Assembly (NCBI RefSeq): GCF_000953135.1
Contig: NZ_LN614827.1
Coordinates: forward strand, 1,145,001 to 1,209,000
Reading direction: 5' to 3'
Length of the DNA: 64,000 bases
Origin: Legionella fallonii LLAP-10
GTDB lineage: Bacteria > Pseudomonadota > Gammaproteobacteria > Legionellales > Legionellaceae
Made by a program: the position numbers and the translations under genes. Shown one piece after another: positions 29,589 to 37,739 of the stretch; positions within the stretch are counted from its first letter, which is position 1; each line of letters begins with the position of its first letter. The notes below the pieces were generated by a model. The model ran no database searches, was not told the origin of the DNA, and saw only the letters and a list, made by a program, of their open reading frames with translations.

Positions 29589-30857
29589 CTATTCATTTAG
29601 TTCAAGAATCACTTTTTCTTTATTATTTTGTGTTCTGGACCATTTTTTTCCTTCAACTAAGCGAGCAATCAACATATTACTGACGCTGTTGCCAGTGACA
29701 TTAATCATGGTGGCGAGGGGGTCAATAATAATACTAATAGCTGCTATAGCAATTAAAGAGGAGGGCGGAAATCCATAAACGGTCAATATGAGTAGCTCAC
29801 CTAACATACCTCCGCTGGGGATTGCCCCCATGACAGTGCCTACTAATAAGGAAACACCCAGTGCTGTTAGCAACACCGATGTGCCAGTAAAGTCCATATG
29901 AAAAATACCAAACAAGAATGCAATCTTAAACATTCCGCCAATGACCGATCCATCTTTATGAATGATGGAGCCGAGTGGTATGGCTGTTTCATAAATTTCT
30001 GAGGGGACTTGCATTTTACTGGTAGCAGATAAATTTGCTGGAATACTTGCCGCGCTACTACAGGTTGCAATAGAAGTAATCATCGGGAGAAAAATATTAC
30101 TCCAGAATAGTTTTATTCCTAGGGTTCCCGCTGCTAAATAAGCGTACCATGAGAAAGCAAGTACGAAATAAATCAGTGAAGAGACATAATAGATAATGAA
30201 AACTCGTATATAACTTTCTATTAGTTGAGGTCCAAGATCAGTAACTAAAACAGCAAAATAAGCAAAAAAACCTATGGGGGCATAATACATAATTAGAGAA
30301 AAAACACGCATAAATATTTCTTCTCCTGCGTGTAGAAAGGAGGAGAACATTTTTCCCTTTTCACCAGAACTAGTTACCGCAAGCCCTATGAGAATGGAAA
30401 ATACTATTAAGGCTAAAATATGTTCATGTGATAATAATTTTGAAAAATCAGAGACAGTAAAAATGCCCACGATTTGACTGGATAAATTGATATCAGAAGC
30501 CTTCGCAGGCATGGTCAAATGTAAGGCGATGCCTTCTCCAGGAGGAAAAAAAATTACAGTAGCTAGGGAAAAAAGCGCAGCGATAATACCAGTAAATAGA
30601 AAGACAATTGTCATAGATAAAGCAATTTTACCCAGCTTTTTTAAAGAACCAACCTGTGCAATGGCTGATGATACACTAAAAAAAATGAGAGGGACTATTG
30701 CCGTAAAAATTAGGTTAAGAAAGATGTCTCCAAGTGGTTTTAAAATCAGTACTTCTCGATCAAACCAATAGCCTGCTAAGCCTCCAAGCAGAATAGAAGA
30801 AATTAAAATGATGGGGAAAGCGTATGACTTAATGGTATTAAACTGAGATTTTCCCAT
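29589..30857 (-). CDS. DAACS-family (glutamate/dicarboxylate-type) symporter with altered binding motifs
   Basis: This 422-residue membrane protein has the dicarboxylate/amino acid:cation symporter architecture. There are about eight transmembrane segments, an HP1-type serine-rich loop (CSSAASIPANLSATSKMQVP) and TM8-like INVTGNSVSNMLIARLVEG. The usual NMDGT motif reads HKDGS in PLGSIIHKDGSV. In TM8 the arginine that normally holds the acidic side chain is alanine (IIDPLATMINVTGN), and the following Asp of the sodium site is Asn. The fold is clear, but glutamate, aspartate or dicarboxylate transport should not be assumed. The start has AAGGAAAG upstream. Confidence 0.85.
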   Translation of the reverse strand: MGKSQFNTIKSYAFPIILISSILLGGLAGYWFDREVLILKPLGDIFLNLIFTAIVPLIFFSVSSAIAQVGSLKKLGKIALSMTIVFLFTGIIAALFSLATVIFFPPGEGIALHLTMPAKASDINLSSQIVGIFTVSDFSKLLSHEHILALIVFSILIGLAVTSSGEKGKMFSSFLHAGEEIFMRVFSLIMYYAPIGFFAYFAVLVTDLGPQLIESYIRVFIIYYVSSLIYFVLAFSWYAYLAAGTLGIKLFWSNIFLPMITSIATCSSAASIPANLSATSKMQVPSEIYETAIPLGSIIHKDGSVIGGMFKIAFLFGIFHMDFTGTSVLLTALGVSLLVGTVMGAIPSGGMLGELLILTVYGFPPSSLIAIAAISIIIDPLATMINVTGNSVSNMLIARLVEGKKWSRTQNNKEKVILELNE

Positions 30858-31401
30858 TGCTGCTTTCCTTAAAAAGATTATTTATGCCATGTGTAGTCTT
30901 GATACCAGAATTTATAGTAAATGTCACTGTTAATTGTTCGTTGATTTGTCTCGCTTCGTTCGGAATTATCCGATGCATCGGGTCAAGATAGTATTAGGTC
31001 AAAACGCTCTCAACCTAGATTACTTTATCAGAAAGGCGAACGAAATTTTGTCGGGCAATATGTTGCCCAATGGCGCTACCTTAAGTTTTTGTAGCCTGGA
31101 TGAGCGCAGCGTAATCCGGGATTTCAGTGCACTGAGCTAGGGTATTCCCGTATTATGCTGCACTAATACGGGCTACGATTTTTTCTTCCTTTTCTTAAGG
31201 TAGCGCCATTGGGCAATTTGTTGCCCGGTCTAAAGGAGTTGCTATCCATTAGATAATCAATAGAAATAGTCTAGTATTTATGTAGGACATAGATAAATTT
31301 TAACTCTTTTTATGATATCAAATAAAAGTCTGTCAAGGTGAGCCTGAACGAAATAGTTCCAATCTTTCTAATAATAAGAGAAATTAATTAAAGAGAATAT
31401 A
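30858..31401. other. Intergenic region between transporter and cyclase genes
   Basis: This 544-base divergent gap holds the composite repeat 31052-31227 (listed separately) and presumably promoters for both genes. A 68-codon open frame at 30934-31140 runs into the repeat, has no ribosome-binding site and looks accidental. Nothing else was recognised. Confidence 0.6.
31052..31227. repeat. Nested 176-bp element with 34-bp inverted ends
   Basis: The left end (31052-31085) and right end (31194-31227) are inverted copies, 24 bases exactly (CTTAAGGTAGCGCCATTGGG and neighbours) and 30 of 34 overall. Each end itself holds a GGGCAA/TTGCCC palindrome. Inside lie a GTAGCCTGGATGAGCGCAGC repeat (31091-31121) and a hairpin CCCGTATTA/TAATACGGG (31147-31172). 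It is a composite of several dispersed palindromes, non-coding. Confidence 0.75.
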
Positions 31402-32604
31402 ATGAGCAAACATATCCTAAATGATGAAGTCGGGCGACTTGCTGCATTGGAGGAACTGCACATTTTAGATACTCCACCGGAAGCCCAATTTGATAAATTT
31501 GTGGATCTTGCAACTGATTTACTGCAAGTTCCTATAAGTTTTATTTCTTTTTTAGATGAGGAAAGGCAGTGGATTAAGTCGCAATTTGGATTAGGGGCAA
31601 AAGAGATTCCACGAAAACTAGCATTTTGTAATATCACTATTCAGCGTACCGATCCTCTTGTTATTCCTGACTTACTTCAAGATAAACGTTTTGCGGATAG
31701 TCCCTATGTACATAATGCACCTTATTTGCGATTTTATGCTGGAGTCCCTTTAGCCAATAAACAGGGATATAATGTAGGTACTTTTTGCGTGGCCGATCAT
31801 AATCCTGTTGAGTTGAGGCCTGAACAACTAAAGCTCTTAAAGGAGTTAGCTGCTTTAATTGAAGAGCAATTGACTTTTAGGGAAGCGAATCTGCTATTAA
31901 GAAAAATTAAAAAACAACTAGAGTTACGTAATAATTTTATTCGTAAAGTGTTTAGTTATTATATGTCTGATGATGTTGTTTCTTCGATTCTTGATTCACA
32001 AAAGCAACAAAAGCTTGGGGGAACAGAGCAAAAAGTCACTACTATGTTTAGCGACCTAAGAAATTTTACCCCTTTATCTGATTCTCTTCACCCTGAAGAA
32101 TTGATGAGTCTACTTAATATCTATTTTACTAAAATGGTTGGGGTTGTAGAGAAATATAAAGGTACGATAGCTTCGTTTATTGGCGATGCTATCATGGTAA
32201 TTTTTGGAGCACCTTATTCAACACCAGATGATTCATTAAGAGCCATAGCTTGCGCAGTAGACATGCAATTAACTCTCAGAAAATTAAATAAAGCGAATCA
32301 AAAAAAAGGCTTGCCACAGTTGATGATGGGAGTAGGCATTAATACTGGGCCGGCTGTAGTGGGGAATCTTGGATCTAAAAAGCGCATGCAATATAGTGCG
32401 ATAGGTTCTTCAGTTAATTTAGCTTCTCGTATTCAAGATCTTAGTCTTGGGGGACAAGTCTTGATTTCTGAAGCAACTTATTTGGAAAATAGCCAAAATA
32501 TAGCGATTAATGGGCATTTGCAAGTCAAGGCAAAGGGATTTGATTATCCAATTCATATTTATGATATTGCTGGGGTTGATGAGGACTTTCATCTTCATTT
32601 GTAA
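31402..32604 (+). CDS. GAF-domain class III nucleotide cyclase with altered base-recognition residues
   Basis: The 400-residue cytosolic protein has an N-terminal GAF sensor domain (about 1-165: VPISFISFLDEERQWIKSQFG, APYLRFYAGVPLAN, VGTFCVADH), a short helical linker, and a class III cyclase domain (about 205-390). Metal-binding aspartates are present in TTMFSDLRNFT and FIGDAIMVIFGAP. The transition-state Asn and Arg are present in VNLASRI. The usual purine-recognition lysine (DKxIGD) is Ser258 (GTIASFIGD), and the paired Thr/Asp in YTAIG is Ser332 (YSAIGSS). So it may make a cyclic nucleotide with unusual base preference. It starts after GAGAATATA. Confidence 0.88.
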   Translation: MSKHILNDEVGRLAALEELHILDTPPEAQFDKFVDLATDLLQVPISFISFLDEERQWIKSQFGLGAKEIPRKLAFCNITIQRTDPLVIPDLLQDKRFADSPYVHNAPYLRFYAGVPLANKQGYNVGTFCVADHNPVELRPEQLKLLKELAALIEEQLTFREANLLLRKIKKQLELRNNFIRKVFSYYMSDDVVSSILDSQKQQKLGGTEQKVTTMFSDLRNFTPLSDSLHPEELMSLLNIYFTKMVGVVEKYKGTIASFIGDAIMVIFGAPYSTPDDSLRAIACAVDMQLTLRKLNKANQKKGLPQLMMGVGINTGPAVVGNLGSKKRMQYSAIGSSVNLASRIQDLSLGGQVLISEATYLENSQNIAINGHLQVKAKGFDYPIHIYDIAGVDEDFHLHL

Positions 32605-32629
32605 AAAAATTGCCTGACCTTTCTATTTG

Positions 32630-32700
32630 ATTTTAATCAAAATTCTTTGCGTGGGGGAAGGGACTTTTCGTGTCATCGGGGTTTCTGCTTCATATTGCCT
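32630..32700. repeat. Degenerate solo copy of the 37740-38734 element end
   Basis: The stretch around ATTTTAATCAAAATTC, GCGTGGGGGAAGGGACTTTT and CGTGTCATCGGGGTTTCTG matches, with many changes, the sequence after the left inverted repeat of the large element at 37740 (TCAATCAAAACTCC, GTGGGCGAGGGGATTTTTAG, TGCCGCTGAG). It shows that the element belongs to a dispersed family. A GTAGCTGGGTGCAGCACCCAGG palindrome follows at 32760-32785. Confidence 0.5.
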
Positions 32701-32819
32701 CTTTCTTATGGGTACTGCCATTAAGTTAACGTGAGTTTCGGATAAGATCGCGAGACAATGTAGCTGGGTGCAGCACCCAGGCTACAACTCGGATTAAGTT
32801 GGCATTATTATTGAGCAGT

Positions 32820-33197
32820 CTAATCCTGTCTTGTTATATCGTAACCTGCATCAAACCAGCCTTGTAATCCGGTGTCTAAAGATGAAACTTGAGTGTATCC
32901 CATTTGTTGCAGCGTATTAGCCACTAGAGCGCAACGAAAACCACCGCTGCAATATACAACAATTGGTGCATTCATTTCAGGAATCATGTTTTCAATATCT
33001 CGTTCAATAATTCCCTTACCTAGATGTATGGCTGTAGGGATGTGTCCTTTGGTCCATTCATGATCCTCACGCACATCAATTAAAGAGAATTGTTCTTTGT
33101 TGTTCATTTTCTCTTTCAGTTCTTGTGGTGTTATTTCTTTAATGTGTTTTCTAGATTCCTCTACTAATGCTAGAAACCGTAAGGAATGTTGCTTCAT
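32820..33197 (-). CDS. Rhodanese-like sulfurtransferase
   Basis: The single-domain rhodanese of 125 residues has the active-site loop CSGGFR in VVYCSGGFRCALVANTL and the structural motifs LIDVREDHEWTKGHIPTAIHL and SSLDTGLQGWFDAGYDI. Such proteins move sulfane sulfur from thiosulfate or persulfides. The best start is ATG 33197, after GGGAGA with seven-base spacing; an ATG 21 bases earlier lacks a site. It is 63 bases beyond the start of the neighbouring cyclase gene on the same strand, so co-transcription is possible. The in vivo substrate is unknown. Confidence 0.9.
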   Translation of the reverse strand: MKQHSLRFLALVEESRKHIKEITPQELKEKMNNKEQFSLIDVREDHEWTKGHIPTAIHLGKGIIERDIENMIPEMNAPIVVYCSGGFRCALVANTLQQMGYTQVSSLDTGLQGWFDAGYDITRQD

Positions 33198-33260
33198 TTT
33201 ATTTCTCCCTAAATTCATTAACTTTCAAATATATCAGTATTAGTCTTCATTCCCAAATAA

Positions 33261-35360
33261 TTACTCCATAATACCATCCCAGTCTGCTTTGGGGGGAGTA
33301 GATTTAAACTGTTGGCAGCGTCCAATGAAGATAGGAGCTATCGTATCTGAAGGATAAATTTCCACACATTTCTTAAAATGCACTATAGCCTCATCCCAGG
33401 ATTGCTGTTTATAAGCTAAAAAGCCTTGTTCAAAGAAAGAGTTATATGCATTAAGATCAAATTCGAGATTTTTGATATCATCCGTTAGCAGTTCATAAAT
33501 GTAACAACTTTGAGTTCTGCCTTTGACTACAACATGGTCTATCATTCTTAACGCAAATTTATCTTTGATTTGTTCGTAAACAATGTCACTTACAATAATT
33601 CTAGTTTGGTAGTTTTTATTAATACTTTCCAGTCGACTAGCGACATTGATAGCATCACCTATGGCGGTATAATTTAGACGCTCGGATGAGCCCAGATTAC
33701 CCACAATGGCATCACCCATATGGATGCCTATGCGAGTGATAAAGGCCTTACCTCCTTTTTGTAGCCACATTTCATTTAGTGTATCTAATTTTTTTTGGCA
33801 TCGAAGAGCTGCTTTTGCAGCTCGATGACAAGGATGGGCATTAGGTAAGGGCGCCCCCCAAAAGGCCATAATAGAATCGCCAATATATTTATCAATTGTT
33901 CCTTGTTCATCGATAATGACTCGCGTCAACTCTTCAAAGTATTCTCCCATCTGCGCCATTAATAAATTAGGCTCTATTTTTTCAGCTATGGTGGTGAAGT
34001 GTTGAATATCTGAAAAGAGGATGGTTAGATTTTTTCTAACACCTCCGGTTCTTATATCTTCGCCTGATGCAATGAGCTGTTTTACGAGAACTTTAGGTAT
34101 ATATTTTTGGAATAATTTCAATCCCAACTTCATTGAATCTACTGCGTTTTTTAATTGAATCACTTCTTTTATTTTAGAAGTGATCGCAATTTTATTGTCT
34201 AGATTAAATTGCTTAATATTCTCTGTTTCTGCTACTAAGGTTTTAAGTGGTTTTACAATATGACTCACTAAGCCAGATACCAGAAATATTCCCAACATTA
34301 GGATGGTCAGGCTAATATAAATGGTGATTAGATGCATTTTTTTTAGATTACTAATGAAATCTGTTTGCAGCGCTACAACACCAACAAGCCAGCCATAAGC
34401 AGCAAAAATTTTACTAGGTACATAAGTTACCATATAAACTTGGTTGTCATAGGAGTAAGAAAATGTGACCCTTTTTCTTTCTCCCCCTAATTGTTGGTAT
34501 TTTTTTAGTGTCTGATCAATTAATGAGTTTGGACTAACATCGGTTTTATTAAATACTCCATTAGTAGTTGCCAAATTAGTAAAAGAGGGGAGATTAGGAT
34601 AAGCAATGAATTTTTCTTCTTTATTCACAATAAATAAGTAACTGTTTGGAGTTATTTTTTGACTTTTAACAAACTGCGACAGTTCGCTTAAGTTGATATC
34701 AATACCAACGGCCCCCCAAAAGACCCCGTTTTTAAATACAGGAGAGCTCACGGTTATCCCTTTAATGGGAGGATCTTCAAATAGATATACATCGCTCCAA
34801 GAGGTTTTCTTTTCTTTTTGTGCTAGAACATACCAGGGGCGTCCACGATGATCGTAACTTAAATTGCTTGATAAATATTTTCTTATGATCTTGCCGTGAA
34901 TATCACGGTTAATAATGGTTCGTGTGGCTGGATTCTGGCTACGTCGATAGAACTCTGAAGTAATGCTGCCATCTAACTCTCTTTTGGCGTAAATAAAATC
35001 ACCATCTTGGTTTCCCCAATAAGCCCCATTTACTAAAGGTAATATTTTGACTATGTCCATAATTAAAGGAGCAATTTGGGCTTCATGTGCGTAAATAAAG
35101 TCTTGCTCGATAAGATGCGCAATGAATGTGCAATGTATTTGGGCTGGTGCGATGTTTGCGTGCAATCTATTTAATACTATTAGAGAGGCATTTCTCATGC
35201 GTTGATGTGCTATGTTTGATAAGGCTTCAGTATAGCGTAATGCTGTTACAAGAATGATTAATAAGGTTGTTGTGACAAAAAGAGAAATAAAAATAAAGAG
35301 CATGCTGGAGCGCAGGGGGATCAATACCTCATTTATTTTTTTATAAAGGCGTTCAATCAT
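33261..35360 (-). CDS. Membrane adenylate cyclase with Cache sensor, HAMP and TPR-like tail
   Basis: The 699-residue protein has a first membrane helix (about 19-42) and a periplasmic double-Cache-type sensor (about 45-325: WGNQDGDFIYAKRELDGS, RPWYVLAQKEKKTSW, FWGAVGIDINLSELSQF). A second helix lies at about 335-358, then a HAMP linker (VSHIVKPLKTLVAETENI). A class III cyclase domain (about 435-620) follows, with canonical SDIQHFT and GTIDKYIGDSIMAFWGAP (base-recognition Lys present) and YTAIGDAINVASRL. A TPR-like pair closes the protein (FEQGFLAYKQQSWDEAIVHF). cAMP production in response to an external small ligand is the family expectation. AAGGAA precedes the ATG. Confidence 0.93.
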   Translation of the reverse strand: MIERLYKKINEVLIPLRSSMLFIFISLFVTTTLLIILVTALRYTEALSNIAHQRMRNASLIVLNRLHANIAPAQIHCTFIAHLIEQDFIYAHEAQIAPLIMDIVKILPLVNGAYWGNQDGDFIYAKRELDGSITSEFYRRSQNPATRTIINRDIHGKIIRKYLSSNLSYDHRGRPWYVLAQKEKKTSWSDVYLFEDPPIKGITVSSPVFKNGVFWGAVGIDINLSELSQFVKSQKITPNSYLFIVNKEEKFIAYPNLPSFTNLATTNGVFNKTDVSPNSLIDQTLKKYQQLGGERKRVTFSYSYDNQVYMVTYVPSKIFAAYGWLVGVVALQTDFISNLKKMHLITIYISLTILMLGIFLVSGLVSHIVKPLKTLVAETENIKQFNLDNKIAITSKIKEVIQLKNAVDSMKLGLKLFQKYIPKVLVKQLIASGEDIRTGGVRKNLTILFSDIQHFTTIAEKIEPNLLMAQMGEYFEELTRVIIDEQGTIDKYIGDSIMAFWGAPLPNAHPCHRAAKAALRCQKKLDTLNEMWLQKGGKAFITRIGIHMGDAIVGNLGSSERLNYTAIGDAINVASRLESINKNYQTRIIVSDIVYEQIKDKFALRMIDHVVVKGRTQSCYIYELLTDDIKNLEFDLNAYNSFFEQGFLAYKQQSWDEAIVHFKKCVEIYPSDTIAPIFIGRCQQFKSTPPKADWDGIME

Positions 35361-35458
35361 ACCAATTCCTTTGATTCACAATAACCCTTTAGGGTTAATT
35401 ATAAACCATTTGGCTTCGTTGCGATTTTTTTGTTTCATTAAGAGTAGGAGAGCTTTTG

Positions 35459-36124
35459 CTATGCCTTCCATTTACCTGCTTTATTAGGACTTTCTAATGC
35501 CAGATTTAATAGATGAAGAAATTCTTTTCGTGAGATAATTTTTGCGCCTAAGCTAAGTAAATGAGGAGTGGGTAATTGACAATCAATAAAATCAAAATTC
35601 CATTGCTTTAGGGTTTGACATAGATAATATAAAGCCATCTTAGATGCATCGGTGGCTATATGAAACATAGATTCACCAAAAAAAGCATTGCCTAGGCTAA
35701 TGCCGTACAATCCACCGATTAAATGGGTTTCGTCCCAAATCTCAAATGAGTGGGCATAACCTATGTGGTGTAAATTGGTGTAAGCCGCCATCATTTCAGT
35801 AGTGATCCAGGTTTTATTCAGACGATCAGAATGCGTAGCACAAGAAGTAATTACTTGCTCAAAAGCGGTATCTATTGTGAATTTGTAAGCTTTCTTAAGT
35901 GACTTTTTTAAACTACGCGACACTTTAAATTCGTTAGGTAGTAAGATGAGTCTTGGATTAGGAGACCACCATAAAATGGGGCAGCCAGGCTCATACCAGG
36001 GGAAAATACCTTGAGAATAAGCTTGTAAAATTCGTCGAGGCGATAAATCACCGCCAATAGCTAATAAACCTTGTTTATCACTAGTTTCTGGGTCAGGGAA
36101 AGCATATTGATCGCCGTAATCCAA
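35459..36124 (-). CDS. aat: Leucyl/phenylalanyl-tRNA--protein transferase
   Basis: Aat attaches Leu or Phe from charged tRNA to N-terminal Arg or Lys, marking proteins for ClpS/ClpAP degradation. Signatures include FPDPETSDKQGLLAIGGDLS, AYSQGIFPWYEPGCPILWWSP, GLYGISLGNAFFGESMFH and LSLGAKIISRKEFL. The open frame continues 57 bases upstream into a hydrophobic stretch. The family starts near DYGDQYAFPD, and a TTG at 36124 preceded by AGAGGG fits that, giving about 221 residues. This TTG start is a judgement. Confidence 0.92.
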   Translation of the reverse strand: MDYGDQYAFPDPETSDKQGLLAIGGDLSPRRILQAYSQGIFPWYEPGCPILWWSPNPRLILLPNEFKVSRSLKKSLKKAYKFTIDTAFEQVITSCATHSDRLNKTWITTEMMAAYTNLHHIGYAHSFEIWDETHLIGGLYGISLGNAFFGESMFHIATDASKMALYYLCQTLKQWNFDFIDCQLPTPHLLSLGAKIISRKEFLHLLNLALESPNKAGKWKA

Positions 36125-36355
36125 ATTTACCCTCTTAGTCTTTCTTAATAATGGAAACAATATAAGTAGTATGAGTGACAATTTGTTTTAATTCAATCAA
36201 AGCATATGTTGGTCTATAAAAAATTTATATAAAATTCAATGAGTTATATGTTTTTGTGAGCTAGTGAGTAAATTCACTGTTGTATTTGGTTAAAAATAAT
36301 CTTTTCGTACAATAATTGATTCTTATTTAATAATCTTACTACAAGGCAGATACAG

Positions 36356-36508
36356 ATGAAACGCAAATTTGACTTAACAGTTACAAGCGGAGTTGAGAAT
36401 AGCAATCTTTATTCGAGGGAAAATTATTACCCAAGTTTTTTTCTTCCTTCGACATCTGAAAAAGAAAATGATACTTCTAGTATTTATACCTTCTGGAATA
36501 CTCCTTAA
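36356..36508 (+). CDS. Small hypothetical protein (50 aa)
   Basis: A short open frame begins at ATG 36356, nine bases after AAGG. It encodes a 50-residue soluble peptide starting MKRKFDLTVTSGVENSNLYS and ending SSIYTFWNTP. It is rich in Ser, Asn and aromatic residues with no membrane segment and no family I know. It stands alone in a 540-base gap with AT-rich sequence upstream that could hold a promoter. No other gene was seen in the gap. Support is the start context and codon appearance only. Confidence 0.4.
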   Translation: MKRKFDLTVTSGVENSNLYSRENYYPSFFLPSTSEKENDTSSIYTFWNTP

Positions 36509-36668
36509 AAAAAATAATTAAGGGCTTTAATTTAGCTCTTTTCCCTTTCTTTAGCATACAGGCTCTAATTGTTTTTTATTGGCTCTATTTATATCATAAA
36601 AGATCAGTTTGTATATTTTTAAATCTTGTCTTACACTTTAAGTGAGTTTAATCAGCTGGGATGCTAAT

Positions 36669-36995
36669 ATGAAAAAAATAATGCTCTCATTAGTTGTAGC
36701 TTCAGGTGCAGTCGGTTTATCAAGTTGTACTGCAGATACATATTATTCCCCAGGATATAGCAGCAGTTATGTATATTCTTCAGGTTATTATCCTGGTTAT
36801 GTCGGTTGGAATAATAATTGGTATGGTGGTTATTATGGCCGAGGTTATCGCTATAATAATTGGAACCGTTGGCATGGCAATGCGTGGCATAATACCGCAT
36901 GGCGAGGAAGTGCTTGGCGCGGTGGTGGTTGGCACGGCGGTGGCTGGCATGGTGGTGGTTGGCATGGCGGCGGACGTGGTGGACACCACAGATAA
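36669..36995 (+). CDS. Lipoprotein with Gly/Trp/His/Arg-rich tail
   Basis: The product is 108 residues. The N-terminus MKKIMLSLVVASGAVGLSSC is a lipoprotein signal peptide with the lipobox LSSC, so a mature protein starting at Cys20 should be membrane-anchored. The rest is low-complexity: Tyr/Ser/Gly-rich (about 25-65), then Trp/His/Arg/Gly repeats GGGWHGGGWHGGG at the end. No Asp occupies position +2 (it is Thr), so outer-membrane sorting is expected. The start was moved from an upstream ATG at 36642 to the one that begins the signal peptide. Function is unknown. Confidence 0.75.
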   Translation: MKKIMLSLVVASGAVGLSSCTADTYYSPGYSSSYVYSSGYYPGYVGWNNNWYGGYYGRGYRYNNWNRWHGNAWHNTAWRGSAWRGGGWHGGGWHGGGWHGGGRGGHHR

Positions 36996-37010
36996 TCGAG
37001 TTCTTATTAA

Positions 37011-37044
37011 AAAACGCAATAAAGAGTATTCTTTATTGCGTTTT
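37011..37044 (+). terminator. Rho-independent terminator after the lipoprotein gene
   Basis: A 15-base perfect stem (AAAACGCAATAAAGA at 37011-37025 with TCTTTATTGCGTTTT at 37030-37044) has a GTAT loop and runs into a T-rich stretch. It lies 15 bases after the stop at 36995. Confidence 0.9.
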
Positions 37045-37093
37045 TCTTTTTTCAAATTATTCTGAATATCAGCAAAGCTTATTGGAGTTAGTA

Positions 37094-37537
37094 GTGAGAC
37101 TTTATCATGTTTTTAAAAATATAGTTTTTTCCCTTTTGGCAAAAAGAACTGTAGGAGCCAGAGCTCTTCTCATCAAGGATGAACACGTTTTGCTGGTTAA
37201 ACATACTTATCAGCCTGGGTGGTATACTGTTGGCGGAGGAGTGGATACAGGAGAAACCCCACGCCAGGCTATAGAAAGAGAATTAAAAGAAGAGGTTGGA
37301 GTAACCTTACTTGCCCCGCCAGAATTATTTTCCGTGTATTACAGTAGAAATGAAAAACGTGACGATTATGTTGTTTTTTACATTGCCCATGATTGTATTC
37401 AAGAAACAGTGACCTCACCTGAAATTGCAGAACAGCAATGGTTTCCTTTAAATCAATTACCCTCAGATATTTCACCGGCAACTCAACGCAGAATTGATGA
37501 GTATTTAAAGAGAATACCAATTAGTGAGCGTTGGTAA
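37094..37537 (+). CDS. NUDIX hydrolase
   Basis: The 147-residue protein carries a full Nudix box: GGGVDTGETPRQAIERELKEEVGV (residue pattern G-x5-E-x7-REL-x-EE-x-G). It is preceded by RALLIKDEHVLLVKHTYQPGW. NUDIX enzymes hydrolyse nucleoside diphosphates linked to another group; the substrate cannot be told from sequence. The best start is GTG 37094, seven bases after GGAG. The longer open frame from 36899 runs through the Gly/Trp-rich lipoprotein in another frame and is an artefact. Confidence 0.88.
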   Translation: MRLYHVFKNIVFSLLAKRTVGARALLIKDEHVLLVKHTYQPGWYTVGGGVDTGETPRQAIERELKEEVGVTLLAPPELFSVYYSRNEKRDDYVVFYIAHDCIQETVTSPEIAEQQWFPLNQLPSDISPATQRRIDEYLKRIPISERW

Positions 37538-37739
37538 ATAGTTTTGTTGATTGATCTAAGGTAGGCCGGTCAATTTGTTGCTCGACAAAAGTTTTCTCTA
37601 TAACAGTAGCAGCTGTCTTGAATACTTAACTCAAGACTCGCGACAAAGGATCTCCTGAATGTGGCGTAATATGTTTTACAGGGGGGCTTCGCTGCGTTCT
37701 GGATGATACAAGGTCTGGTTTGAATCACACCCATAAGGC

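Noticed and set aside
30934-31140. 68-codon open frame upstream of the GAF cyclase
   Set aside because: It runs into a palindromic element, has no ribosome-binding site and no protein-like pattern.
36664-37065. Four overlapping open frames across the Gly/Trp/His-rich gene
   Set aside because: They come from GGTGGTTGGCATGGC-type repeats. Only the frame with a lipoprotein signal peptide has a sensible start.
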